Assembly (NCBI RefSeq): GCF_902764455.1
Contig: NZ_CACWVY010000014.1
Coordinates: 1-64,000 of the forward strand
DNA length: 64,000 bases
Direction of reading: 5' to 3'
Source of the DNA: an uncultured Methanobrevibacter sp.
GTDB taxonomy: Archaea; Methanobacteriota; Methanobacteria; Methanobacteriales; Methanobacteriaceae
This document shows, in pieces, positions 1-7,799 of this stretch. The notes under the pieces are model-generated. The model made no database searches. It was not told the origin of the DNA and saw only the letters and a list, made by a program, of their open reading frames with translations. A program made the translations under genes and the position numbers. Position 1 is the stretch's first letter, and the number at the start of each line of letters is the position of its first letter.

Positions 1-1
1 G

Positions 2-100
2 TCAATGGGAGATAGCTTGGTAAACCTTATGTTGAAAAAAAACATAACAGCCCAAGAACAAATTACAAAAATGGTACAAACATTAAGTAATAGACTATAA
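2..100 (+). CDS. C-terminal end of an unidentified protein (partial)
   Basis: An open frame enters from the left edge and stops with TAA. About 32 residues are visible, hydrophilic at the end and probably helical. An internal ATG exists at codon 2, so a tiny separate ORF cannot be excluded, but no ribosome binding site can be seen. I do not recognise the family. This is the only plus-strand coding sequence before 8.2 kb, and it converges on the minus-strand genes that follow. Confidence 0.35.
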   Translation, partial: SMGDSLVNLMLKKNITAQEQITKMVQTLSNRL

Positions 101-665
101 AACTATATGTAATAGTCCTGAAGATAATTAACTCCACCATTTTCACCCTCCGAGAGATGAAATGAGGGAACACCATAACAGCGTATGGAAAAACTGTTAC
201 AATTAGCAAATAAATATCCTTTAAATATATTTAACATCATATTTATCTACCCCCTACAATTTTTGAAGGCTTTTTAACTTCATCTATATTGGTTAATTTA
301 TAATTTAAAGCTTGTTGAAGCCAATTGGGGAAATTATAGTGAAAAAAACATCACATATAAACTTTATAGGTTGAAGAATTAAATTAAAAAAAAATCGAGT
401 AAATAATAACAAATATGAAAATTAGCAAAATCACCAATTAAAATAGAAAATATGATTTAAGACTATAAACTGATATTAATATGCCTACTATTTTTTGTTG
501 AAAAATGAATTTGAACTGATATAAAATTGTTGCAAAATATATATAAGTCAACTAAATCAATTGCTTTAATTAAAAGTGTGTTGATTAAAAAATTAATGAT
601 GAATTTAGTTCAAAATTATCAATTGCAGCAAAGATACTAAAATAATCAATTGGGAAAGCCCATTT
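101..665. other. long AT-rich intergenic region
   Basis: This stretch of about 565 bases has no credible gene. Two weak inverted repeats are visible near its left end: CCCTC/GAGGG at about 147-168, and TAACAG/CTGTTA at about 177-201. The rest is AT-rich with stops in all frames. It lies between the end of the plus-strand partial gene and the 3' end of TFS, so it probably holds transcription termination for both. No tRNA or known riboswitch was recognised. Confidence 0.5.
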
Positions 666-983
666 CTAGTTAGAACTTCTCCAGGTGTTTCCGCATTTGG
701 CGCATCTTATAAAATTGGTTGGTGCCTCATCAGCAGATCTTGTCTGTACTGTCCACCAGTAGCCTTTTGTTCCACCACATTTATAGCAGGTTATCTTTGT
801 GGTTGGCAGTGCCACGTTTTTATTGTCAGTTACAATGACTTTCAATTCAGGGTTCTTTTCGCCTTCCATTGTATACTGTTCTTCAATGTCATCTTTTTCA
901 AGAGACTTTTCATAACCGCATCTACATTTAATCATACCATTATTCGGCATTAACATCTTACCACAATTAGGACAGAATTCCAT
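666..983 (-). CDS. tfs: transcription factor S (archaeal TFIIS/RPB9-like)
   Basis: TFS associates with archaeal RNA polymerase and stimulates cleavage of backtracked transcripts. The protein of about 105 residues has an N-terminal zinc ribbon (CPNCGKML...CRCG) and a C-terminal TFIIS-type ribbon (CYKCGG...CAKCGNTWR). The acidic hairpin RSADEAP between the last two cysteine pairs carries the Asp-Glu pair expected to act in the polymerase active site. I chose the second ATG because GGTG lies 9 bases before it, while the ATG five codons upstream has no ribosome binding site. The gene stands alone, upstream of the noncoding left edge. Confidence 0.9.
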   Translation of the reverse strand: MEFCPNCGKMLMPNNGMIKCRCGYEKSLEKDDIEEQYTMEGEKNPELKVIVTDNKNVALPTTKITCYKCGGTKGYWWTVQTRSADEAPTNFIRCAKCGNTWRSSN

Positions 984-1054
984 ATTACTAAACACCATTT
1001 AAAATTCGTAAGTATTAGTTTAATGAAACTTATTTATAAAATTAACTAAGGGAA

Positions 1055-1492
1055 TTATTCTTCCCAATACTTTTTTGTTCTTCTGTAAATAATAAAGTTG
1101 AATATCAGCATTAATGCAGCGAAAAGTACAAGATAAAATTCCTTGGACAGCAGTATCTCATAATTCACACCACCTAAGTTCAAGGCCAAAGATTCTGTTG
1201 GCGGAAATGCATTAGGTCCGAATATTAATGGAATTAAGAACACATAAGCCACGTCAAATAGTATGATATATACAACTGCAATAATGAACCGGACATAGTT
1301 GTTTGGAATTTTTCTTGCATCCACCAGATTATTTAGAGCATAAACAAGTAAAAAATAGAGACCGAATAAAATACCAAGATATACTCCGCCTTTTAGGTCA
1401 ATTGCTATAAATATATATGATACAAGTACAGCAATAATTAATGAGGATAAAAAATTAAAAACCAATGCACGATAAAAACTATCATCACCCAT
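1055..1492 (-). CDS. small multi-pass membrane protein, unknown function
   Basis: The protein of about 145 residues has four or five hydrophobic helices and a positively charged end (RRTKKYWEE). No family is recognised. The ATG at 1492 is preceded by AAGGTGATT at ideal distance. The longer frame starts at a TTG inside poor context, so the shorter form is preferred. It lies downstream of the DUF2149/ExbB/DUF2162 genes, about 95 bases after the DUF2149 stop, and might be co-transcribed with them. Confidence 0.6.
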   Translation of the reverse strand: MGDDSFYRALVFNFLSSLIIAVLVSYIFIAIDLKGGVYLGILFGLYFLLVYALNNLVDARKIPNNYVRFIIAVVYIILFDVAYVFLIPLIFGPNAFPPTESLALNLGGVNYEILLSKEFYLVLFAALMLIFNFIIYRRTKKYWEE

Positions 1493-1587
1493 TAAAATCA
1501 CCTTCAATAATAATATTGATTTTCAATACATATAAGGATTTAGAAAAATTTAAAAAAAGTAGTAAAAAAAAGTTTTTTGTGAAAGGA

Positions 1588-1911
1588 TTAACCTTCCACC
1601 ATAATCAGCTTACCCGTCGCAGGGTCTTTATAGACCTTACCCATCTCGGTATAACCTTGACCTGAGCTGTTTGAAGTATCAGGAGTTTCGTTTAACTGAT
1701 GACCCTGATCGACTTCAGTCATTGTCTTCTGCTGCATCTGCTCCTGAACATTATGTTCCGGATCTATCATTGCCTGCATGTTCCAGCTTATGATAACAAA
1801 AACTAAAAAGCCAACAGCAATAACAAGCATCGCATCTACAAGGTTTGATGTACCTGCCATTGGGTCTTCTTCGACTCTTTTAGACCTGCGTCTACTTTGT
1901 TTTCTTACCAT
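1588..1911 (-). CDS. DUF2149 protein, ExbD-like partner of the ExbB-type channel
   Basis: The 107-residue protein has an N-terminal basic cytoplasmic stretch, one transmembrane helix at about 24-44 and an external Gln/Thr-rich tail. The helix begins NLVDAMLV, which resembles the NLVDVMLV-type start of ExbD/TolR helices whose Asp carries protons. DUF2149 proteins are encoded beside MotA/TolQ/ExbB genes in methanogens. Here the start ATG lies 7 bases from the ExbB stop with GTGAT before it, so translation is probably coupled. The tail is shorter than the periplasmic domain of classical ExbD. The ExbD-like role is inferred from position, topology and the Asp. Confidence 0.75.
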   Translation of the reverse strand: MVRKQSRRRSKRVEEDPMAGTSNLVDAMLVIAVGFLVFVIISWNMQAMIDPEHNVQEQMQQKTMTEVDQGHQLNETPDTSNSSGQGYTEMGKVYKDPATGKLIMVEG

Positions 1912-1918
1912 AAAATCA

Positions 1919-2560
1919 CTAGCTCATTCTATCTAAAACAGCATCAATCAAAGCATCCAAATCTGAGAGATATTTGTCATACCAGCCGGATCTGATTTTA
2001 CCGATAACATAACATAATGCACCGGACCCGATACCAACAATGGTTGTGTTGAACGCTACAGTAAGGGAGCTTGCAAGAGTGTTGATGTCTCCTGCACCTA
2101 ATGCTGCAAGACCCGGACCCATCGGAATTAATGTACCCATTAACCCTAAAGTAGGTCCGATACGGGTAATAATATCGGTCTTTTGTAATGTTGATATAGT
2201 TTTTTCTTCTTCATATTCAAAGAGTTTACGAGCCAAAGCCTCTCTTGAATCTTTTCCCAAAGATTCGGAAGATGCAATTTCATCTAAAACCTTTTTTTGA
2301 GCTTTAGGAATATCAGCAGAAGAAATTACATTTTTTAAAGCTTCTTGAGACTCAGCTGCGTTAATTTCATAAATTAAATCTCTGATTGTACCAACTGGAA
2401 CTTTACGCCTTGATGTATACTCCGCAATGGCTCCACCCAAGGTAATAATTGTTATAATTACAATAACAAGTAAAATCACAAGAACTGGAATTGTCAGACT
2501 CTGTGAAATAACATCAAGTGAACCAGTTAAAAATTCTCCACCAGGAATATTTAAAGCCAT
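1919..2560 (-). CDS. MotA/TolQ/ExbB-family proton channel protein
   Basis: The 213-residue protein has an N-terminal helix (about 22-44), a cytoplasmic charged domain (about 50-125) and two C-terminal helices. It carries the ExbB/TolQ signature TRIGPTLGLMGTLIPM followed by LASSLTVAFNTTIVG. ExbB proteins form a pentameric proton channel around ExbD-like helices and convert proton motive force into mechanical work. The next gene encodes the ExbD-like DUF2149 protein. GGTGA precedes the ATG. In a single-membrane archaeon there is no outer membrane receptor, so the driven partner is unknown. Confidence 0.88.
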   Translation of the reverse strand: MALNIPGGEFLTGSLDVISQSLTIPVLVILLVIVIITIITLGGAIAEYTSRRKVPVGTIRDLIYEINAAESQEALKNVISSADIPKAQKKVLDEIASSESLGKDSREALARKLFEYEEEKTISTLQKTDIITRIGPTLGLMGTLIPMGPGLAALGAGDINTLASSLTVAFNTTIVGIGSGALCYVIGKIRSGWYDKYLSDLDALIDAVLDRMS

Positions 2561-2578
2561 ATTTTTTCACCAAAAAAT

Positions 2579-3289
2579 TTATTCAAGAATGGTTCGTCCC
2601 CTTCTATTTAATACAAAACCTCCTGCGATTAGAATAGCAAAAGCCAAAATAATCATCAGAATGTCCTGAGGAGAACCAAGAGTTACAGGAGTTGTGGTTT
2701 TTGATAATGCTCCTGCAATGTTTGGAATCACAATAGCTGAAAGAAGGAAGTATGCTCCTAACAAAAGCATAAAATTGCCTAAAACAACTGGATAAGGCTT
2801 TGAAATGTAGCCTACAATTGTATTTGAAGCAATATAAGTTACAACCATCACTCCAACTAAAGCTGCTGCTGCATACCAACTTAAATTAAGTGAACTGACA
2901 CCTATTGTCGGTGCAACAATCAAAACACTTGCAATAATTGAACCAAAACAACATGGACAAGGAGCAATAATGGCTAGAGAAGTCGCAGTAGATGTATTTT
3001 TATCATGTATTTTCCATTCTCTTATTGTAAATAAACCTGCTATAATCATAATTGAAGCCATAATAATGTAAAATATAGTATTATAGCTGTAGATAGCCTG
3101 AATCAGCTGATCAGCAAACAGAGAAGCAATAGCTGAAATTACAACAACCCCTCCACCGTATGCTATACAGATTACAGCAAATAATTTCTTAGGCAAATTA
3201 GCCAAACCAGATGCGAGTCCAATTTTTACTCCAAAAACAATGACTGACGCAAAAATACCAACTTGCCACAATACACTCATCATATCCAT
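2579..3289 (-). CDS. DUF2162 multi-pass membrane protein (putative transporter)
   Basis: The 236-residue protein has about seven hydrophobic helices and is typical of the archaeal DUF2162 family, whose function is not known to me. A helix near the middle contains PCPCC (in APCPCCFGS), an intramembrane cysteine cluster reminiscent of the CPC motif of metal-transporting ATPases. It is encoded immediately upstream of the ExbB-like and DUF2149 genes with 18 bases between stop and start, so it probably belongs to the same complex. GGAGA precedes the ATG. A metal transport role is inference. Confidence 0.75.
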   Translation of the reverse strand: MDMMSVLWQVGIFASVIVFGVKIGLASGLANLPKKLFAVICIAYGGGVVVISAIASLFADQLIQAIYSYNTIFYIIMASIMIIAGLFTIREWKIHDKNTSTATSLAIIAPCPCCFGSIIASVLIVAPTIGVSSLNLSWYAAAALVGVMVVTYIASNTIVGYISKPYPVVLGNFMLLLGAYFLLSAIVIPNIAGALSKTTTPVTLGSPQDILMIILAFAILIAGGFVLNRRGRTILE

Positions 3290-3333
3290 ATTAATTTCTC
3301 CACATCAAATTAAATTTAAAATTTTACAATTTA

Positions 3334-3361
3334 ATATTACTCTAATAAAGTATATATATTT
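3334..3361 (-). promoter_or_regulatory. likely promoter of the DUF2162-ExbB-DUF2149 operon
   Basis: On the minus strand an AT-rich TATA-like element (AAAATATATATAC) is followed by TTTATTAGAGTAATATT. The AGTAATA half-site resembles the dyad that surrounds the TATA box of the FmdE-like gene at 7800-7830. The transcript would start about 40-45 bases before the DUF2162 start codon. A shared regulator is only suggested. Confidence 0.35.
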
Positions 3362-3432
3362 TATAAGATGCCGATAAGAAAACTTACTAACATCAATATT
3401 ATATTTAACATCATCGTTAAAAAAGGTAATAC

Positions 3433-3912
3433 TTATTTTTTTAATTTCATATAAACACCGACACCAACTCCAATTATCACACCAATAATCAAACCTGAAA
3501 TCAAAGGAACAATGAAATTTGAATTATTGTCAGAATGAACCTCCACAGTATTAATCTTATTTAAACCATCCTTAATAGTATCATTATTAACATCATCTAA
3601 AACTATTAACCTGTCTGACACTTCATTATGGTTTTTTAAAAAATCTTTTGCAACATCCTGATAAGCAGTAACAAGAATTCTTTTATTGGAATTGTTCAGC
3701 ATGTGCTCCAGCTGATGATTAACCTCATCTCCAGAAGTGAATTTATATACGCTGATATTAATGTTGTTGCTGTCTGCAATTTCCTTAATCAAAACACCAT
3801 TATCCTCACCAGCAATAACCATTTTATCTGCTGTCACGTCAACACCGTGAGCATACAATGCATTGACACTTACCGCCAAAATTATCAGTATGAAAATTAT
3901 CTTTTTTATCAT
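3433..3912 (-). CDS. secreted, C-terminally anchored protein, unknown
   Basis: The 159-residue protein begins with a signal peptide (KKIIFILIILAVSVNALYA), continues with an external domain of about 105 residues predicted as alternating helix and strand, and ends with a glycine-rich transmembrane helix and KLKK. No family is recognised. It starts 1 base after the CbiM-like gene stop (GGGTGTTAAAATG), so it is the last gene of the FmdE/Ser-rich/CbiM-like run. CbiM systems often use an extra small membrane subunit (CbiN or NikL/NikN). This protein might play that part, but its sequence does not resemble CbiN. Confidence 0.6.
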   Translation of the reverse strand: MIKKIIFILIILAVSVNALYAHGVDVTADKMVIAGEDNGVLIKEIADSNNINISVYKFTSGDEVNHQLEHMLNNSNKRILVTAYQDVAKDFLKNHNEVSDRLIVLDDVNNDTIKDGLNKINTVEVHSDNNSNFIVPLISGLIIGVIIGVGVGVYMKLKK

Positions 3913-3913
3913 T

Positions 3914-4543
3914 TTAACACCCGTTTTTACTTAATTCAACCATTTCCGGTTTTATTTTCTTTATTGCATTAATTATTATTACATTTGCAAATCCTTCAAT
4001 CAAACTTATAAACATGTAAAATGGCACAAGAGTCGCTAAAAGACTATCCAAATTCATGGCGCCTGATAAAATTAAAATAAATACCTGGCCAAATGTTGCA
4101 GACATTATACCAATGACTGTGGATAAAAATATAGCCAAACTTTCATTTATATGCCTAAAAATATTATAAAATGCAAATGTCATGAAAGCAATTATAACAC
4201 CAATTACCAGAAAATTAGCACCAAAACAAACAATTCCTCCCATATTCAATACAAAAAACTGGATTAACAAACCAAAGAATGCAACCATATATGCTCTAAA
4301 TGGCCCCAGCATTATTGCAACCAAAGGAATTAAAAAGAAATGAATCGGCACTCCCAATGGGGAGGGAACAGATAATGAAGTCACCACAATGAAAAAAACT
4401 GAAAAAAGTGCAATTAAAATTATACCTCTTTCCTTATCTTCATTTTTAGAAAATTTATAAAGAAAAACAGCAACGAACATTAAGCTAATACACCAGTAGA
4501 CAATTGATTGTTCTAAAGGAAGGATTCCATCTGGCAAATGCAT
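3914..4543 (-). CDS. CbiM/NikM-like ECF transporter substrate component
   Basis: The 209-residue, about six-helix membrane protein begins MHLPDGILP, matching the N-terminal motif of CbiM/NikM proteins in which the start of the chain and His2 coordinate Co2+ or Ni2+. The start codon overlaps the stop of the Ser-rich gene (TAATG) and is preceded by AAGGTGATC, showing translational coupling. No CbiQ or CbiO lies beside it. It may share the energising module of the full cbiMNQO operon at 58.6-61.1 kb or be driven otherwise. Substrate is uncertain. Confidence 0.8.
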   Translation of the reverse strand: MHLPDGILPLEQSIVYWCISLMFVAVFLYKFSKNEDKERGIILIALFSVFFIVVTSLSVPSPLGVPIHFFLIPLVAIMLGPFRAYMVAFFGLLIQFFVLNMGGIVCFGANFLVIGVIIAFMTFAFYNIFRHINESLAIFLSTVIGIMSATFGQVFILILSGAMNLDSLLATLVPFYMFISLIEGFANVIIINAIKKIKPEMVELSKNGC

Positions 4544-5109
4544 TAGATCACCTTGAATTTATGCAATAACACCATCAAACCGAAGCCAATGAAAAATGCA
4601 ATAATTAAATAAATAATATTATTAAAACTTAATAAATTGTTGTTCTCTTTTGGAGAATCAATATCCCCAGTATTATTTACAGTAGTATTGTTTTTTTTAA
4701 TTATATTTTTTGAAGTATCTCCGTTACTAACAGCATGACCGTCACTGCCTGATTGTGAGTTTGCACCATCAGAACCACTTGAAGACTGAGAGCTTCCAGA
4801 AGAAGAACCACTTTGAGCCCCACTACTTTGAGAATACGAAGAACCGCCGCTACTTGAGGAAGATGATACAGCTTCAGAAGAACTTGAGGAAGATGATTCA
4901 ACTGGTGAATAGCTGGAAGACTCAAATGAACTAGCCGGACTGGAACTTTCAGATGGACTGACCACTTCTTCAGGAGTATATTCTCCGTGACCAGGATGGG
5001 CCGCAACCGCTGAAAATGTAATACCAACAACAGTCAATATCAAAAAACAACATAAAAAAGCTTTTTTATTAATTCTAAAACCCCCAAAAAAAATAAAAAA
5101 ATATTTCAC
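4543..5109 (-). CDS. Ser-rich secreted protein with HPGHG motif and C-terminal anchor
   Basis: A signal peptide (KKAFLCCFLILTVVG...AVAA) is followed directly by HPGHGEYTPEE, a histidine-containing, possibly metal-binding mature N-terminus. A Ser/Gly/Gln-rich low-complexity stalk of about 90 residues and a C-terminal transmembrane helix come next. The listed GTG start lies inside a terminator-like hairpin. A start at ATT 5073, 7 bases after GGGGG, would give a cleaner signal peptide (xNKKAF), but ATT starts are rare. The gene sits between the FmdE-like gene and the CbiM-like gene. A role in presenting metal to CbiM is inference. Confidence 0.65.
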   Translation of the reverse strand: MKYFFIFFGGFRINKKAFLCCFLILTVVGITFSAVAAHPGHGEYTPEEVVSPSESSSPASSFESSSYSPVESSSSSSSEAVSSSSSSGGSSYSQSSGAQSGSSSGSSQSSSGSDGANSQSGSDGHAVSNGDTSKNIIKKNNTTVNNTGDIDSPKENNNLLSFNNIIYLIIAFFIGFGLMVLLHKFKVI

Positions 5110-5123
5110 AAATGTGAAATATT
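5086..5123 (-). terminator. hairpin plus U-tract after the FmdE-like gene
   Basis: AATATTTCACA and TGTGAAATATT form a perfect 11-bp stem around two bases at 5100-5123, overlapping the stop codon of the FmdE-like gene. On the minus strand a run of about 14 bases, nearly all T, follows. This should terminate or attenuate transcription between the large anchored protein and the three smaller downstream genes, making them less expressed. Confidence 0.7.
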
Positions 5124-7740
5124 AATTTTTACGTTTTAAATATCCGTAACCTAAAATAGCACCTAAAATCAGTACTGCTGCAATTGCAACCAATATTGCA
5201 TTATTGTCTGCAGATTTGGTTGCCGGTTTTTTACTGACTTCATATGATTTAGCATCTTTTGCAGAATTAGATGAACTTGGTGAATTCTGACTGCTTGCAA
5301 TATCATTAGTAACCTCTTCAGCTGCACTGGCAATTGCATCAACAGATTGACCAACAAATGAGCTTACCCCATTAGATGGACTTGAAATACCTGACCTGGA
5401 ACTGCCTGATTGAGGGCTACTTGATTGAGAACTGCTTGATTGAGACGGTTTTGAAGAACCACCATTATCTACTTTAACATTATTGTTTTTATTTGAGCTG
5501 TCTTCAGTAGTAGTTTTGCTTGGATTTGAATTAACAGGAAGTTTGTCTTCCAAACCTTTAATATAGGATATTGAATTTCCCTGTTCGGTTGTAGTGGCTC
5601 CGGAAACAATTAATTTAAGCATTTCTTCATTGATTTCTTTTCTAGCAGTAGCTTTAAGAACCGGTCCCTGTACAAGATTTGGAGAGGAATAATCTCCTTT
5701 ATATAATTTGATATATTCTTCATAGGAATCAGACCCTTTAGCAAATTTAGGCCATTCACAATAAACAATTATTGCTTCACCGGTTTTAGTTGCACTATTC
5801 CATTTAATTGCAATACCTACTTCAGTACCATTTGTGTAAGTTAAATTATATCTTAAGTTATAATAATTTTCCATTCCCGGAGAAACACCAAGAAGTCTTG
5901 AAATTATATCATCCTTACAGTTATCGTCTGTTGTTATGTATATGAATGATTCGTTTTCATTTGTTATTGGAAGTTCACTGTATACAAAGTCAGTGATTAA
6001 ATAACCTGGAGAACTTCCACCGCAAACGTGATTGTGGAACAGCCATGCGACCAATACGTCGTATGGAGGATCATATTTCAATACACTTTGAATAACATAA
6101 TTTGCATCTCCGGTAGTATTGCCTGTTTCTATAAGTTTTCCTGTAGTTTCATCATATCTTAAACTGTAGGATAATGTATCTTTATTATTTGTACTGTTTA
6201 CCCAGAAGAAATCAAATACCAAATCCTTCCATAAGGCAGTATGAACCGGCAATAAAGTTTTTTTACTTAATCTTGAACCTAATACATCACTGATTCCGTC
6301 TAAAACCATTTCAGTACTTGTTCCATTGATTCTTACATAACTTGCTGAAGTTAATACAAATAAATTAGGATAATCTTTTGGTACAGATACCCCTTGTTCT
6401 TTCAAGTAATCCAATGCCATTTTACTAGCATCAGAACCTATTTGTTTAAGCTGTTCAGGAGTTAGTGCGGTATATTGTTTTACTGTCTGTTCTTCACGAG
6501 TTGCTTTTTTAAGGCTTAAATTAAGAATGTAATCCATATCCAAACCATGAGCACTTTTGAGAACATTTCCTTTACCCTGTTCTTCACCCATCAGATAATA
6601 AAGGTCATCCTGAGTGAGACCGTCAAATTCATATAACACATCTACAAGAGATGTTGGGTCGTCATGTAATGTTTTAATTAGCCAATTTTGATATTTCAAA
6701 TCATTGGTTGCACTTGCATCCGGATTTAATTTTGTAAGTTTTTTAAATGTTTCTTTAATTTTAGCTTCGTTATAGCTCATAATGATTATCAAACCAGTAT
6801 TTGATGTGCTGTTCCATCTGATAAATCCTGTCATGGATTTGTCAACCATTGTATCCACACCAATGTACGCCCTTTTACCTGGAGTAATATCCATTGTCCA
6901 AGTAAATGCATCATCATCTGAGTCACCAGGCACACCAATTACATAATATGCTGTGTTTTCAAGAGGTAAACCTGATTCTCCACGGGGAGGATAATATTTT
7001 AATAAGGTTTGTATCATTGCCTGACCGCTTATAAGTCCGGTACAGACATGTCCATGGTAAGTTGCTTGGGTTAAAACATCCTTAGGAATTCCGTTTGCCC
7101 ATGAATTTGCAATACTGATATAAGAGTATGCATCTTCATTTCCCAATAATTTCTGTAATTTTTTCCATTCCTTATCGGATATTTCAGGTCCTGCATTACC
7201 ATAATATAACGGAGTAGTAGCACCATTTTTATAAAATGCCATAGTTAATGCATCACCATGTTTAACTATGAAAGCTATATTTGTCGGATCTGATCTTATT
7301 GCAGATAATGTCAATAGATTTCCCTTACCATAAGATACATATCCATTAGAAGCATCAATTATTCCATTTAAAACATTTTCAGTAGTTACATTATCAATTC
7401 TTGTTAAACCTGCAGTTGTAATTACTAAAATATCATCTGCGGATTCGAAGTTTAATTTGCTATCTGCAGCGGAGGTTACATTATAACCAAGCTGATAGTT
7501 GCTATCATCTTTTAAATTAGAATCCACTGCACCGGATTGTAATGAATTTGCCTGTGAAGAAACAGAAACTGAATCCTCCAAATCAGATACAGAGCTAATT
7601 TCTTCTGAGGTTACTTCAATTAAATCATCATCCGGATTAATTGATAATGAGCCGTCAGCATCATCACTTGCCGAAGCGACTCCAATTAAACTGATTGTCA
7701 AAATCAATAAAATAACCATGAGAACACTTTGTTTTTTCAT
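5122..7740 (-). CDS. large membrane-anchored protein with two FmdE-like halves
   Basis: The protein of about 872 residues has an N-terminal signal peptide (KKQSVLMVILLILTIS...VASA) and two related halves of about 330 residues. Each has an FmdE-like histidine/cysteine motif, HGHVCTG near residue 230 and HNHVCGG near 568. A Ser/Gln/Asn-rich stalk (about 745-835) and a C-terminal helix ending YLKRKN follow. FmdE-family domains bind metal through such His/Cys motifs, but their role outside the cell is not established. AGGAGA precedes the chosen ATG; the longer frame starts inside the leader. It heads the run leading to the Ser-rich and CbiM-like genes. Presentation of a metal or metal cofactor at the cell surface is inferred. 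Confidence 0.78.
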   Translation of the reverse strand: MKKQSVLMVILLILTISLIGVASASDDADGSLSINPDDDLIEVTSEEISSVSDLEDSVSVSSQANSLQSGAVDSNLKDDSNYQLGYNVTSAADSKLNFESADDILVITTAGLTRIDNVTTENVLNGIIDASNGYVSYGKGNLLTLSAIRSDPTNIAFIVKHGDALTMAFYKNGATTPLYYGNAGPEISDKEWKKLQKLLGNEDAYSYISIANSWANGIPKDVLTQATYHGHVCTGLISGQAMIQTLLKYYPPRGESGLPLENTAYYVIGVPGDSDDDAFTWTMDITPGKRAYIGVDTMVDKSMTGFIRWNSTSNTGLIIIMSYNEAKIKETFKKLTKLNPDASATNDLKYQNWLIKTLHDDPTSLVDVLYEFDGLTQDDLYYLMGEEQGKGNVLKSAHGLDMDYILNLSLKKATREEQTVKQYTALTPEQLKQIGSDASKMALDYLKEQGVSVPKDYPNLFVLTSASYVRINGTSTEMVLDGISDVLGSRLSKKTLLPVHTALWKDLVFDFFWVNSTNNKDTLSYSLRYDETTGKLIETGNTTGDANYVIQSVLKYDPPYDVLVAWLFHNHVCGGSSPGYLITDFVYSELPITNENESFIYITTDDNCKDDIISRLLGVSPGMENYYNLRYNLTYTNGTEVGIAIKWNSATKTGEAIIVYCEWPKFAKGSDSYEEYIKLYKGDYSSPNLVQGPVLKATARKEINEEMLKLIVSGATTTEQGNSISYIKGLEDKLPVNSNPSKTTTEDSSNKNNNVKVDNGGSSKPSQSSSSQSSSPQSGSSRSGISSPSNGVSSFVGQSVDAIASAAEEVTNDIASSQNSPSSSNSAKDAKSYEVSKKPATKSADNNAILVAIAAVLILGAILGYGYLKRKN

Positions 7741-7799
7741 AATTATTCTCCTAAATTTTAGTATAACCATAAACTCTGATTATACCAACAAAAGTTTAT

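Noticed and set aside
147-201. Possible riboswitch or tRNA-like structure in the left intergenic region
   Set aside because: Only short 5-6-bp inverted repeats are present, without conserved loops, acceptor stem or CCA-type end.
1465-1665. Plus-strand open frame opposite the DUF2149 and membrane protein genes
   Set aside because: It overlaps two better-supported minus-strand genes and shows no domain or ribosome binding site.
3426-3445. GTAATACTTATTTTT as another copy of the AAGTAATACT motif
   Set aside because: It lies across the last codons of the 159-residue protein gene, so it is explained by coding sequence.
5169-5357. Minus-strand open frame inside the FmdE-like gene
   Set aside because: It is a shifted frame of the Ser/Gln-rich stalk, has no ribosome binding site and reads as repetitive Leu/Gln.
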